Notes under the pieces: generated by a model | The model's database searches: none | The model's input: only the letters and a program-made list of their open reading frames with translations | Told to the model about the DNA's origin: nothing | Shown here: piece by piece, positions 1 to 6,307 of the stretch | Position numbering within the stretch: the stretch's first letter is position 1 | Layout: every line of letters begins with the position of its first letter | From: JAFAVN01 sp036378375 | GTDB taxonomy: Bacteria; Verrucomicrobiota; Verrucomicrobiia; Chthoniobacterales; JAFAMB01 | Assembly (NCBI GenBank): GCA_036378375.1 | Contig: DASUWQ010000402.1 | Coordinates: 1 to 6,515, forward strand | Direction of reading: 5' to 3' | DNA length: 6,515 nt | Made by a program: the position numbers and the translations under genes

Positions 1-462
1 ATTACGCGATTGTCTGAGCTGTTCCGGGCCTCTCTGCGGAGCTCTGAGGTCGACACCGTGGCGCTGCGGACAGAGCTGCAAACAGTAAACGCTTACCTGG
101 CGTTGGAGAAACTGCGGTTCGAGGATCGATTACAAATTGAGATGGATGTCGATCCGAAAGCCATGGAGATGTCGATTCCCCCTTTCGTGTTGCAGACATT
201 GATTGAGAACGCCTTTAAACATGGAATTTATCCGCAATCGGCGGGCGGCCTTATCAGCTGTAAGATTCGAGCGACTCCGATCGGCATGAACGTTTCGGTG
301 ACCAATCCAGGCCGGTTGCCATCGGGAGAGAAATATCGGGAAAGCGGTATTGCCAATGCACGTGGCCGGCTCAAACTGATTTACGGCGCCAATGCGACAC
401 TGGACATCGTTCAGGATGAGCCAAAATTGGTAACGGTTAAGATGTTTGTACCCCAGAGCTAA
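1..462 (+). CDS. LytS-type sensor histidine kinase, C-terminal part (5' end outside window)
   Basis: The frame is open from the first base to the TAA at 460-462, giving about 153 residues. The gene therefore begins upstream, and the TTG at position 10 should not be taken as the real start. The first ~45 residues match the end of the HisK (LytS/YehU-type) dimerisation segment, with the typical 'ELQTVNAYLALEKLRFEDRL' helix. A HATPase domain follows: the N-box LIENAFKHGI lies at 199-228, with a VTNPGR segment in the G1-box position and GIANARGRLKLIYG near the end as the G2-like lid. The phospho-accepting His and the membrane or sensory part lie outside the window. In this family the kinase autophosphorylates and passes phosphate to a LytTR regulator, which is exactly the next gene, 2 bases downstream. 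The stimulus cannot be inferred from this fragment. Confidence 0.93.
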   Translation: MTRLSELFRASLRSSEVDTVALRTELQTVNAYLALEKLRFEDRLQIEMDVDPKAMEMSIPPFVLQTLIENAFKHGIYPQSAGGLISCKIRATPIGMNVSVTNPGRLPSGEKYRESGIANARGRLKLIYGANATLDIVQDEPKLVTVKMFVPQS

Positions 463-464
463 GT

Positions 465-1175
465 ATGAAGGCGCTGATAATTGATGATGAACGGCTGGCG
501 CGGGCGGAGGTCCGGCGTCTCTTGGGCGATTTTGACTGGGTAAAAGTAGTGGGTGAAGCGGAAAACGCGGAGCAAGCGTTAGCATTAATTCAGGCGCAAC
601 AGCCGGATTTACTATTTTTAGATATCCAGATGCCGGATAAAACGGGGTTCGAGTTAATCGAAGAAATAAGAGGAGAGATACCGCGGATCATCTTCACCAC
701 GGCCTACGATGAATTTGCCCTGAGAGCGTTCGAAGTGAATGCGCTCGATTACCTGATGAAACCGATCACCCCTGACCGTTTCGCGGCGGCGCTATCACGT
801 GTACGCGAGGAACCATCAGCTCCGGAGGATCAATCCCCACTCCGGTCGTCCGATCAGGTGTTCGTCCGAGACGGCGAGCGTTGCTGGTTTATTCCGGTCA
901 GCAAGATCCGTCTTCTAGAGTCAGAAGGTAACTACACGCGGGTTCGGTTTGAGAACCAATCACCATTGATCTACCGATCGCTTAGCATGCTCGAGCAACG
1001 GTTACCGGCCGACGACTTCTTTCGGATCAATCGGCAACAGGTGGTTAACTTGCATTTCATTGAAAGAATCGAGACTTGGTTCAGCCATGGTTTAAAGGTT
1101 TGGCTGAAGGGTGGGGAAGAGTGTGAAGTGTCACGCCGAGCAGCCAGGACATTTCGGCAGAAGTTGAGCTTGTAG
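465..1175 (+). CDS. LytR/AlgR-family response regulator (receiver + LytTR DNA-binding domain)
   Basis: This is a 236-residue cytoplasmic regulator, a normal length for the family. Residues 1-115 form a CheY-like receiver: acidic pocket D7/D8, phospho-acceptor D53 in LLFLDIQMPD, switch T79, Y96 and the conserved lysine K99 in LDYLMKP. A short linker rich in P, E and S (about 115-129) leads to a LytTR domain (about 130-235) with the LLESEGNYTRV strand and the conserved FFRINRQQVVN motif at 185-195. Many family members have His where this one has N189. The ATG lies 2 bases after the kinase stop (TAAGTATG) with no strong Shine-Dalgarno of its own, so translational coupling with the kinase is likely. 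Phosphorylation at D53 would promote dimerisation and binding to paired direct repeats upstream of target promoters. The targets are not identifiable here. A terminator-like hairpin begins 2 bases after the stop. Confidence 0.96.
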   Translation: MKALIIDDERLARAEVRRLLGDFDWVKVVGEAENAEQALALIQAQQPDLLFLDIQMPDKTGFELIEEIRGEIPRIIFTTAYDEFALRAFEVNALDYLMKPITPDRFAAALSRVREEPSAPEDQSPLRSSDQVFVRDGERCWFIPVSKIRLLESEGNYTRVRFENQSPLIYRSLSMLEQRLPADDFFRINRQQVVNLHFIERIETWFSHGLKVWLKGGEECEVSRRAARTFRQKLSL

Positions 1176-1177
1176 GG

Positions 1178-1209
1178 CGAAGCGTTGGCTCGGTGGGGCC
1201 GCTTCGTTT
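1178..1209 (+). terminator. Terminator-like hairpin after the kinase/regulator operon
   Basis: CGAAGCG (1178-1184) pairs perfectly with CGCTTCG (1200-1206) around a 15-base loop. Two G-T wobble pairs could extend it at the base (1176-1177 with 1207-1208). It starts immediately after the regulator stop codon (1173-1175) and is followed by only three Ts, so it is a weak intrinsic terminator or an mRNA 3'-end stabiliser rather than a textbook one. Confidence 0.45.
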
Positions 1210-1243
1210 GAGCATAGTCTTTATAGATACGTCGTCGAATCGG

Positions 1244-1419
1244 ACCGGTAGGGACGAGCTCCCGACTTCGCAAAGCCTACGTCGCGGCCAGGTTTCAAGC
1301 GTGTCAAACCTCACAACAAGGGCGCCATAGCGTAGCGACGGTGGCCTGCTCGTCCGTGTCTGTGCTCAACGATCTTCTGGCTCCGCGCCACGGATGAGCG
1401 GGAGCTCATCCCTACCGGT
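1244..1419. repeat. 176-bp intergenic element with 21-bp terminal inverted arms (MITE-like or REP-like)
   Basis: The left arm, 1244-1264 (begins ACCGGTAGGGACGAG), is the reverse complement of the right arm, 1399-1419 (ends CATCCCTACCGGT), at 20 of 21 positions. The single difference is at 1408. Between the arms are a 6-bp inverted repeat AGGTTT/AAACCT (1290-1295 and 1306-1311) and GC-rich segments. The right end also forms an 8-bp hairpin of its own. The element fills most of the gap between the end of the regulator gene and the end of the convergent transporter gene. No open frame inside looks like a gene. This fits a non-autonomous miniature mobile element or a genome-wide intergenic repeat, but one copy cannot decide that, and no clear target-site duplication is seen at the outer edges. 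Confidence 0.6.
1392..1411 (-). terminator. 8-bp hairpin with GGGA loop just past the transporter stop
   Basis: GGATGAGC (1392-1399) pairs perfectly with GCTCATCC (1404-1411) around the four bases GGGA, which on the plus strand is a GNRA-type loop. On the minus strand it begins 17 bases after the SulP stop codon. No T-run follows on either strand, so it may slow 3' exonucleases or act as a weak or factor-dependent terminator. It overlaps the right arm of the inverted-repeat element and could simply be part of that repeat. Confidence 0.35.
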
Positions 1420-1428
1420 GCCGCCGGA

Positions 1429-3138
1429 TTAGTCGCTTCCTGCACGGCCCGGATAAGCAGCGAGACATTCTCGCAACGTCTCGAACATTCGGGTGGGACC
1501 GATGACTTCGGTTAGTTCTTGCCGGTCCAGATCCGCTCTGAAGTTTTCGTTGATATGGGCAAAAACCAAAGTGACTCCCTTTTTACCTAACTCCTTAGCT
1601 AGTTCTTTAAGGCCGCTGCCGGCCGTATAGTCGATGCTCGTGATCGCTCCTGCATCAACAACCAGCCAGGTCACCGGAGATTGAGGATCGGTCACCAGTT
1701 TATGGGCCTGGCCGGCAAATCGATCGAAGTTTGCATAGAACAGATCGGAACCAAACCAATACACGATAAGACCCGGCGCGGCCATATGCTCAGGTGATAA
1801 GGGGTTCATCAACCAATGCCCCTCAGGGGCGCGTGTTTCCACCGCTGTGTGAGGCCGATAACTGTGCCGCACGTGCTGCAGCAGCGATAGAACTAACGCG
1901 AGCATAATTCCATCCTCCACCCCGAGAAGAACAACCGAGGCCGTGGTAGCAAGGGCCAGAGTCCATTCGCCGGGGCTCTTTCGGCGCAACTCGCGTAACC
2001 CCTTAAGGTCAACCAGGCGGACAGCGATCGTGAACACCACGGCGCCTAGCACGCAGACTGGAAGGAATTGCAGAGGGCCGGTGAGGAAAAGGAGGACGAG
2101 CATTACCACGAGGGCAGTCGACAGGTGCGCCACCTGGCTGCTGCCGCCTGAGGTTTCTACCATCGCCGTCTGGGTGGGACTCCCGTTTACCACAAACGTT
2201 CCGCTGAACGCTGCCGCTGCATTAGCGGCGGAAAGGCCGAGCAGATCGCGGTTTTCATCTAACATCTGATGGTGCTTGGCCGCATAAGCGCGGGCCGTGA
2301 CCGCGCTTTGAGCTAAAATCATCAAGAAACAGGATCCGGCTACCGGCAGTAACTGATTAATGAGCGCCCAATTCATAGCCGGAACCGAAAGATGCGGTAG
2401 GCCGCCGGCTACGGCGCCAACCACGCCAATCCCGTGTCCAGAAAAATCGAATAGCGCGCTGGCTGCGATCGTTCCTACGACCGCGATCAGCGCTCCTGGG
2501 AACCGCGGAGCAAATCGATGGAGGACGAGCACGAAAATGGTTACTCCCGTTGACAGGCAAAGCGTCGGGATATGAGAGTTTGGCAATTGCCCCAGGATTT
2601 GGAGCAATTGATTTACCGGATTATTACCATGTACCTCCACGCCCAGCATCTCGCTGAGGACCGCGATCCCGACCTGAAAACCGACACCGGTTAGAAACCC
2701 GATTAAGACCGTGCGAGACAGAAAATCAGCCAAGAAGCCGAGTTTCAATATCCGGGCCAGCAGCAGGAGCCCGGCCGTCAGCAGCGCCACCAGCCCCGCG
2801 AAAGCGATATAGTTCGCGTTACCGGCCGAGGCGAGTCCGCTCAGACCACCGGCTAGAATAGCCGCCGTAGCTGAATCGGAAGCCACCACCAGATAGCGCG
2901 ACGATCCGAAGGCAGCGAAAGCCACCACAGGCAACAGCAAGGTGTAGAGGCCTGTTATCACCGGCATTCCCGCGATCTTTGCGTAACCCATCGCCTGCGG
3001 AATGTTGAGAGCTGCCAACGATACACCGGCGGTCAAATTGGCGACCAAAGCAGCGCGGTTAAGTGGACGGGTGCTCTCAAACAGCGGGAGACGCCATCCC
3101 CTGGTTGGTCTATCTGCCGAGGTGGCGGATTCGCTCAT
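1429..3138 (-). CDS. SulP/SLC26-family inorganic anion transporter with C-terminal STAS domain
   Basis: This is a 569-residue integral inner-membrane transporter, full length for bacterial SulP proteins. Residues ~30-425 form the multi-helix transport domain. The SulP signature IPQAMGYAKIAGMPVITGLY is at 46-65, followed by FGSSRYLVVASDSATAAIL (77-95), the NGSPTQTAMVETSGGSSQ segment (318-335) and GVEDGIMLALVLSLL (406-420). A cytoplasmic STAS domain occupies about 455-565, with strand LVVDAGAITSIDYTAGSGL (492-510). The family moves sulfate, bicarbonate, chloride or other anions, usually coupled to Na+ or H+. The sequence does not settle the substrate, and no sulfate-assimilation or carbonic anhydrase gene sits beside it. 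The ATG at 3136-3138 places a normal N-terminal cytoplasmic tail before helix 1; the only purine-rich stretch upstream (AGGAA) is about 20 bases away, so the ribosome site is weak. It is probably monocistronic, with a dyad 64-91 bases upstream as a possible operator. Confidence 0.96.
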   Translation of the reverse strand: MSESATSADRPTRGWRLPLFESTRPLNRAALVANLTAGVSLAALNIPQAMGYAKIAGMPVITGLYTLLLPVVAFAAFGSSRYLVVASDSATAAILAGGLSGLASAGNANYIAFAGLVALLTAGLLLLARILKLGFLADFLSRTVLIGFLTGVGFQVGIAVLSEMLGVEVHGNNPVNQLLQILGQLPNSHIPTLCLSTGVTIFVLVLHRFAPRFPGALIAVVGTIAASALFDFSGHGIGVVGAVAGGLPHLSVPAMNWALINQLLPVAGSCFLMILAQSAVTARAYAAKHHQMLDENRDLLGLSAANAAAAFSGTFVVNGSPTQTAMVETSGGSSQVAHLSTALVVMLVLLFLTGPLQFLPVCVLGAVVFTIAVRLVDLKGLRELRRKSPGEWTLALATTASVVLLGVEDGIMLALVLSLLQHVRHSYRPHTAVETRAPEGHWLMNPLSPEHMAAPGLIVYWFGSDLFYANFDRFAGQAHKLVTDPQSPVTWLVVDAGAITSIDYTAGSGLKELAKELGKKGVTLVFAHINENFRADLDRQELTEVIGPTRMFETLRECLAAYPGRAGSD

Positions 3139-3201
3139 CGTTAGTTTAGCGTAACGTTCCTAGAGCAAAAACTGAAGTCTCTGTTATCTCATTTCATTCA
3201 A

Positions 3202-3229
3202 TATCGCGTTTGGGCGTGCCGGCGCGATA
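3202..3229. promoter_or_regulatory. Operator-like dyad upstream of the SulP gene
   Basis: TATCGCG (3202-3208) and CGCGATA (3223-3229) form a perfect 7-bp inverted repeat. The half-site centres are 21 bp apart, or two helical turns, the geometry expected for a dimeric regulator binding one DNA face. It lies 64-91 bases upstream of the transporter start in otherwise non-coding sequence. I could not place a convincing -35/-10 pair near it. A weak stem-loop is the alternative reading. Confidence 0.35.
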
Positions 3230-3262
3230 ATGCGGGCTGCGCGTTTGGAGCCTCGTTCATGG

Positions 3263-3301
3263 ATAGGACTTATGCGACTTATAGGACCTTTGGGTCGACT
3301 T
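3263..3301. repeat. Decayed 9-bp tandem repeat
   Basis: Three head-to-tail 9-base units, ATAGGACTT (3263-3271), ATGCGACTT (3272-3280) and ATAGGACCT (3281-3289), are followed by a degenerate fourth containing GTCGACTT (3294-3301). Each unit differs from ATAGGACTT by at most two bases. It lies between the stop of the exported-protein gene (3324) and the upstream region of the transporter, and codes for nothing recognisable. Confidence 0.5.
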
Positions 3302-3323
3302 CCCATTTTTCTGGTTCGACAAA

Positions 3324-4358
3324 CTACTCATGGTACGCGGAAGCATTCCGGAAAGGATTATAGACCCCGCAGCTATTCCGTTTCGGCGCATACACAAATC
3401 CGTAGAGATCTTTTTTGATATCAACCGGCTCCAAGATAAGACCTCTGTCCCGAACTGCAGTGGTGTATTCGATCAGAACACGTGCGGTACCGTCGATGCC
3501 CCACATCCGGAATCCGGTATCCAAAAATCCACCGGCAGGATACGGGTGCTCTAGCCTCTCCATGGCGTGGAAACAATTGATCGCCATTTTATCTTTTCGG
3601 GTAAGCCGGTCATCGGCTTTATAACGGATAGTTCCCCCGTCGAGCAACTTCAGCCGTTTCACGCCCAGCTCGAACGCTTCTTTCTTAATCTCATACGGGC
3701 CCCACATGCCCACGGCATTCTTAAAAAGCACCGCCAGTTTTAGCGTCTCTGGCAACTTGAAGTCCTTTCCTGGAACGATCGGACATTTGTTTAATTCCGG
3801 ATCGATCCGGCTGCCAAAGCCGTCGAAGACACACAGGTCTTGGTCCTTAGCAAAATCGGCCGGCATCCAGCTAATGGTGAACGCTTCAAAATTCCGGTTC
3901 CTGATTTGTCCTTCTCTTAGCCCGGGGATGTAATGGGGTTGCTTGTTATCGGCAAACACGCGTATCACGGAAAGGAACGAATGCGCGCGCGCCGGTCTAT
4001 TCCCTCTATCCTGATAAGCGAAAGGCACAATAAAATAGCGGTCTACGTTGTTCTTACTTTGTCCCAGGCGAGCTGCGACTTTCGCCCTGATCCGGTTCAC
4101 AACTTGATCGTATAACGGCACATCGTAGTTGGAGTAGTTGACATCCGGTTTGAAGAGCCCGGCGTGGGCCTGAGCGCACGGGCTAAAAAGGATGGCGCTC
4201 ATGGCGACCAAACGAGCGACCGTCTGGGCCGGTCGGGTGCTTCGCCGGCTTTCGCGGCGGCAGTTTGCGACCGGGCAATCGCTTTCCTTCTTCGCGAGCC
4301 CGATGGACATTGGAGCGGGGCGCACCGCGTTTTTCTCGATGTTCTTAATGCAATTCAT
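3324..4358 (-). CDS. Conserved-looking exported protein of unknown function (NCFHA motif)
   Basis: I do not recognise a named family. The longest frame gives 344 residues from the ATG at 4356-4358, but the signal-like segment lies far inside it. Arginine-rich sequence (34-49) is followed by VARLVAMSAILFSPC and QAHA|G, with probable signal peptidase cleavage after A66. Starting at M17 (4308-4310), TTG L50 (4209-4211) or M53 (4200-4202) is therefore possible, and none has a good Shine-Dalgarno. The mature part has no membrane helix. It carries four cysteines (C176, C192, C262, C330), compatible with disulfides outside the cytoplasm, and eye-catching motifs: RAHSFLSV (124-131), FTISWMP (160-166), MWGPYEIKKEAF (218-229), AINCFHAMERL (259-269) and GTARVLIEYTTAV (290-302). 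The stop is TAG at 3324-3326. The gene is divergent from the lipoprotein gene and is followed in the same direction by the transporter, but 185 bases apart, so an operon is doubtful. A Cys/His hydrolase-like activity is only a guess from NCFHA. Confidence 0.8.
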   Translation of the reverse strand: MNCIKNIEKNAVRPAPMSIGLAKKESDCPVANCRRESRRSTRPAQTVARLVAMSAILFSPCAQAHAGLFKPDVNYSNYDVPLYDQVVNRIRAKVAARLGQSKNNVDRYFIVPFAYQDRGNRPARAHSFLSVIRVFADNKQPHYIPGLREGQIRNRNFEAFTISWMPADFAKDQDLCVFDGFGSRIDPELNKCPIVPGKDFKLPETLKLAVLFKNAVGMWGPYEIKKEAFELGVKRLKLLDGGTIRYKADDRLTRKDKMAINCFHAMERLEHPYPAGGFLDTGFRMWGIDGTARVLIEYTTAVRDRGLILEPVDIKKDLYGFVYAPKRNSCGVYNPFRNASAYHE

Positions 4359-4428
4359 TGGTTCATGCCGGATTAGAAGAAGACGACTTGATTACTAACG
4401 GAGGCAAACGACCAACGTAAAGCAGCGA

Positions 4429-4464
4429 CTCTGGTTAGCACGTTTCTGACGTGACGAATCAGAG
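4429..4464 (+). promoter_or_regulatory. Two-tier stem-loop upstream of the lipoprotein gene
   Basis: An outer stem pairs CTCTGGTT (4429-4436) with AATCAGAG (4457-4464) through 8 pairs, one of them G-T. After a 2/3-base internal loop, an inner stem pairs CACGT (4439-4443) with ACGTG (4449-4453) around a 5-base loop. It ends 29 bases before the GTG start at 4494, in the 135-bp divergent intergenic region, so it could be a leader-RNA structure or, as DNA, an operator for one or both genes. Confidence 0.35.
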
Positions 4465-4493
4465 ATGAATCCGCTACTCTCAAGCGCTAGAAA

Positions 4494-6140
4494 GTGAACT
4501 GGAAGCCGGCCCAAGTCCTCTTAATCGTATGCATCCTGGCCGTCTCTGCCGGATGTGTTAGTCAGCCGGCGAGTGGCCCACTGGCAGAAGCTGAAGTGAG
4601 CTTGAAGGAAGCGCGTCAGGCTCGATCCAATCCACAGATCGCCGCTGCGGACTATTTGTATGCCGCGGATGCCGCCTTGCACTCAAGCGGTAGTAGATCG
4701 GCGGCGCAAGGGCCGGACCAGGCTCGGCTGACCTATAACACCGCCTGCCAGGAACTAGCTCTTTTACTGCAGTCAAACCGCGATCTCTGGGATCGAACCA
4801 GTACCGTCCACTCGGCTCACCACATCTATCGATTACATTTTGCGAGCGGATCGCGCCAAACAGATACCTGGGATCCCGCTTACTTGGATTTCCTGCGTAC
4901 GCCCAAAAGGTTGCGCCCGACGAGCTCCAGCGAAGCGCTGCAGCGGAGCGGTTGGGGCGGAGTTTTATTGGGAGTGCATAAACCGGCGGAGCCTCGGAAA
5001 TACTTCCTGCCTCTCGCGGGTCTAGCAGTGCCCGTCACCGCCGTAGTTGATTTCGGTCGGACCACGTCCCAACAGGCCAGTGTCCAAGATGCTACTCTCA
5101 GTCTATATCGGCCAAGCGGGCGGGATAAAGTTGAACTGGCGCACGCAGAAAGGCCGCTGGCGGCTGACCTCGCTGCGCCGACCGGTTATTATCCGAATCC
5201 GCTGCTAGCGGGACTCTACGCGATGATGCGCCCCGGCAGCTACACGGAGCGGGCGGGACTGTACATGCTTGAGCCGTATGATCCGGATCAGATTCCGGTG
5301 GTCTTCGTCCATGGTTTGCTGTCGATCCCTCAAATGTGGCGCCCCACTATCGACGCAATCCAATCCGATCCGGAGTTGCGAGGGAAGTTCCAGTTCTGGG
5401 TTTTTTCTTATCCGACCGGCGATCCCATCGTCTTGTCGGCGCTTCGGTTGCGAGAAAGCCTGGCGCAAGTATACCAACTCTATCCGCGAACCAAAGGGAT
5501 GATTCTGATCGGTCACAGTATGGGCGGATTGCTTGCCCGGCTCCAATCAACAGACAGTAAACGCGTGCTGTGGGATGGGGTGTTCCGAGACGACGCCGAT
5601 CAGCTGTATGCAACGCTCCCGCCGGATAGTGTAGTCAAAAAAGCGCTGATCTTCGATGCGAACCCCCGCGTGAGAAGGATTGTTTTTATCTGTGTTCCTC
5701 ATCGCGGCAGTTATCTAGCAACCAGCTGGGTTGGTTCACTCGGGGTCAGTCTCATTCGATTGCCTAGTGCCATCATCAGCCAGGCCGAGTCGATCCTACT
5801 CAATCCACTTCTAAAAAATATCGGTTACAAACGCTTACCCACCGGTATAAACGGTCTTTCTCCGCGCTCCCCCCTTCTACGCCCACTCGATACTTTGCCC
5901 ATCAATGCTCCGTATCACTCGATCATCGGCGACCGGGGTCGGGGGGATACGCCTAACAGTTCGGATGGGGTCGTGCCTTATTGGAGCTCGCATCTCGCCG
6001 GCGCCCAATCGGAGTTGATCGTGCCGGGTCCGCATGGATCTTCTGCTCTTCCTCAGACTATTGCCGAGCTGAAGCGTATCCTTCGTTTAGATTTGGAGAC
6101 TTCAAGTCAGGTCTCGTTAAATCGCACCAAGGTCCCATAG
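4494..6140 (+). CDS. Lipoprotein alpha/beta hydrolase (lipase/esterase-like)
   Basis: This is a 548-residue probable envelope lipoprotein. It starts at GTG: an in-frame TAG lies at 4488-4490, and only this start gives the lipoprotein signal, residues 1-20 with lipobox VSAG-C21. Residues ~30-110 are alanine-rich helices resembling a TPR-like region (AAADYLYAADAALH, TYNTACQELALLL). A region of no known fold follows to about 260. The hydrolase domain covers ~265-540: oxyanion strand PVVFVHG (H273-G274), nucleophile elbow GHSMGG with Ser342, acid Asp491 in SDGVVPYWSSHL, and His514 in VPGPHGSS. The order Ser-Asp-His is canonical and all three are present, so the enzyme should be active on an ester, lipid or acyl substrate that cannot be named. 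The fold is closest to the PGAP1/DUF676-like lipase group by motif. The ribosome site is weak. Heptamer repeats begin one base after the stop. Confidence 0.92.
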   Translation: MNWKPAQVLLIVCILAVSAGCVSQPASGPLAEAEVSLKEARQARSNPQIAAADYLYAADAALHSSGSRSAAQGPDQARLTYNTACQELALLLQSNRDLWDRTSTVHSAHHIYRLHFASGSRQTDTWDPAYLDFLRTPKRLRPTSSSEALQRSGWGGVLLGVHKPAEPRKYFLPLAGLAVPVTAVVDFGRTTSQQASVQDATLSLYRPSGRDKVELAHAERPLAADLAAPTGYYPNPLLAGLYAMMRPGSYTERAGLYMLEPYDPDQIPVVFVHGLLSIPQMWRPTIDAIQSDPELRGKFQFWVFSYPTGDPIVLSALRLRESLAQVYQLYPRTKGMILIGHSMGGLLARLQSTDSKRVLWDGVFRDDADQLYATLPPDSVVKKALIFDANPRVRRIVFICVPHRGSYLATSWVGSLGVSLIRLPSAIISQAESILLNPLLKNIGYKRLPTGINGLSPRSPLLRPLDTLPINAPYHSIIGDRGRGDTPNSSDGVVPYWSSHLAGAQSELIVPGPHGSSALPQTIAELKRILRLDLETSSQVSLNRTKVP

Positions 6141-6141
6141 G

Positions 6142-6176
6142 TTCTAAGTTCCAGGTTTTAAGTTTTAGGTTATCGG
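6142..6176. repeat. Phased degenerate 7-bp tandem repeat
   Basis: Five consecutive 7-base units start one base after the hydrolase stop codon: TTCTAAG (6142), TTCCAGG (6149), TTTTAAG (6156), TTTTAGG (6163) and TTATCGG (6170). A sixth, TTGTCAT, is very degraded. Every unit starts with TT and the first five end in G; the consensus is roughly TTYTARG. The stretch is T-rich on the plus strand, with no hairpin and no coding character. Confidence 0.6.
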
Positions 6177-6185
6177 TTGTCATGA

Positions 6186-6307
6186 CCCCTCTGGCTGCGG
6201 GGCTTATGGACCGATGTCTGGAAGAAAGCCGAGCCTTCGATGCCGGCTAAAGAAAACGAAACTGGCGAATGGCTACCTTTGGGCGTTTGGCACTGACTCA
6301 AGAACAG
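6186..6307 (+). pseudogene. Frameshifted gene remnant (EWLPLGV[WF]ALTQEQ-type peptide)
   Basis: From 6186 one frame reads without stops through PLWLRGLWTDVWKKAEPS and MPAKENETGEWLPLGVW, then hits TGA at 6294-6296. The next frame continues at 6290 with ALTQEQ. Restoring one G at 6288-6290 joins them as EWLPLGVW-ALTQEQ. From memory this resembles a recurring segment of uncharacterised proteins in Verrucomicrobiota and relatives, in which LAVNK-type and NLTQD-type segments follow. Those downstream segments are absent here: after residue Q (6307) the frame runs to TAA at 6512-6514 with unrelated-looking sequence. The upstream half of such a gene is also missing, since the in-frame TGA at 6183 precedes it. 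I read it as a truncated, frameshifted relic. The short length makes the family link tentative. Confidence 0.45.

Noticed and set aside
10..12. TTG at position 10 as the start of a short standalone ATPase protein
   Set aside because: The frame is open upstream to the window edge, and the residues before it continue the kinase dimerisation helix, so the gene is simply cut by the window.
971..1314. Open frames on the minus strand antisense to the regulator gene and running into the inverted-repeat element
   Set aside because: They overlap a clear LytTR coding region, have arginine- and serine-rich shadow composition and show no domain motif or ribosome site.
1943..2269. 108-codon plus-strand frame inside the transporter gene
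   Set aside because: Antisense shadow of a well-supported SulP coding region, with no motif of its own.
6186..6202. CCCC...GGGG inverted repeat after the hydrolase gene, considered as its terminator
   Set aside because: Only four pairs, a nine-base loop and no following T-run; it also lies inside the apparent gene remnant.
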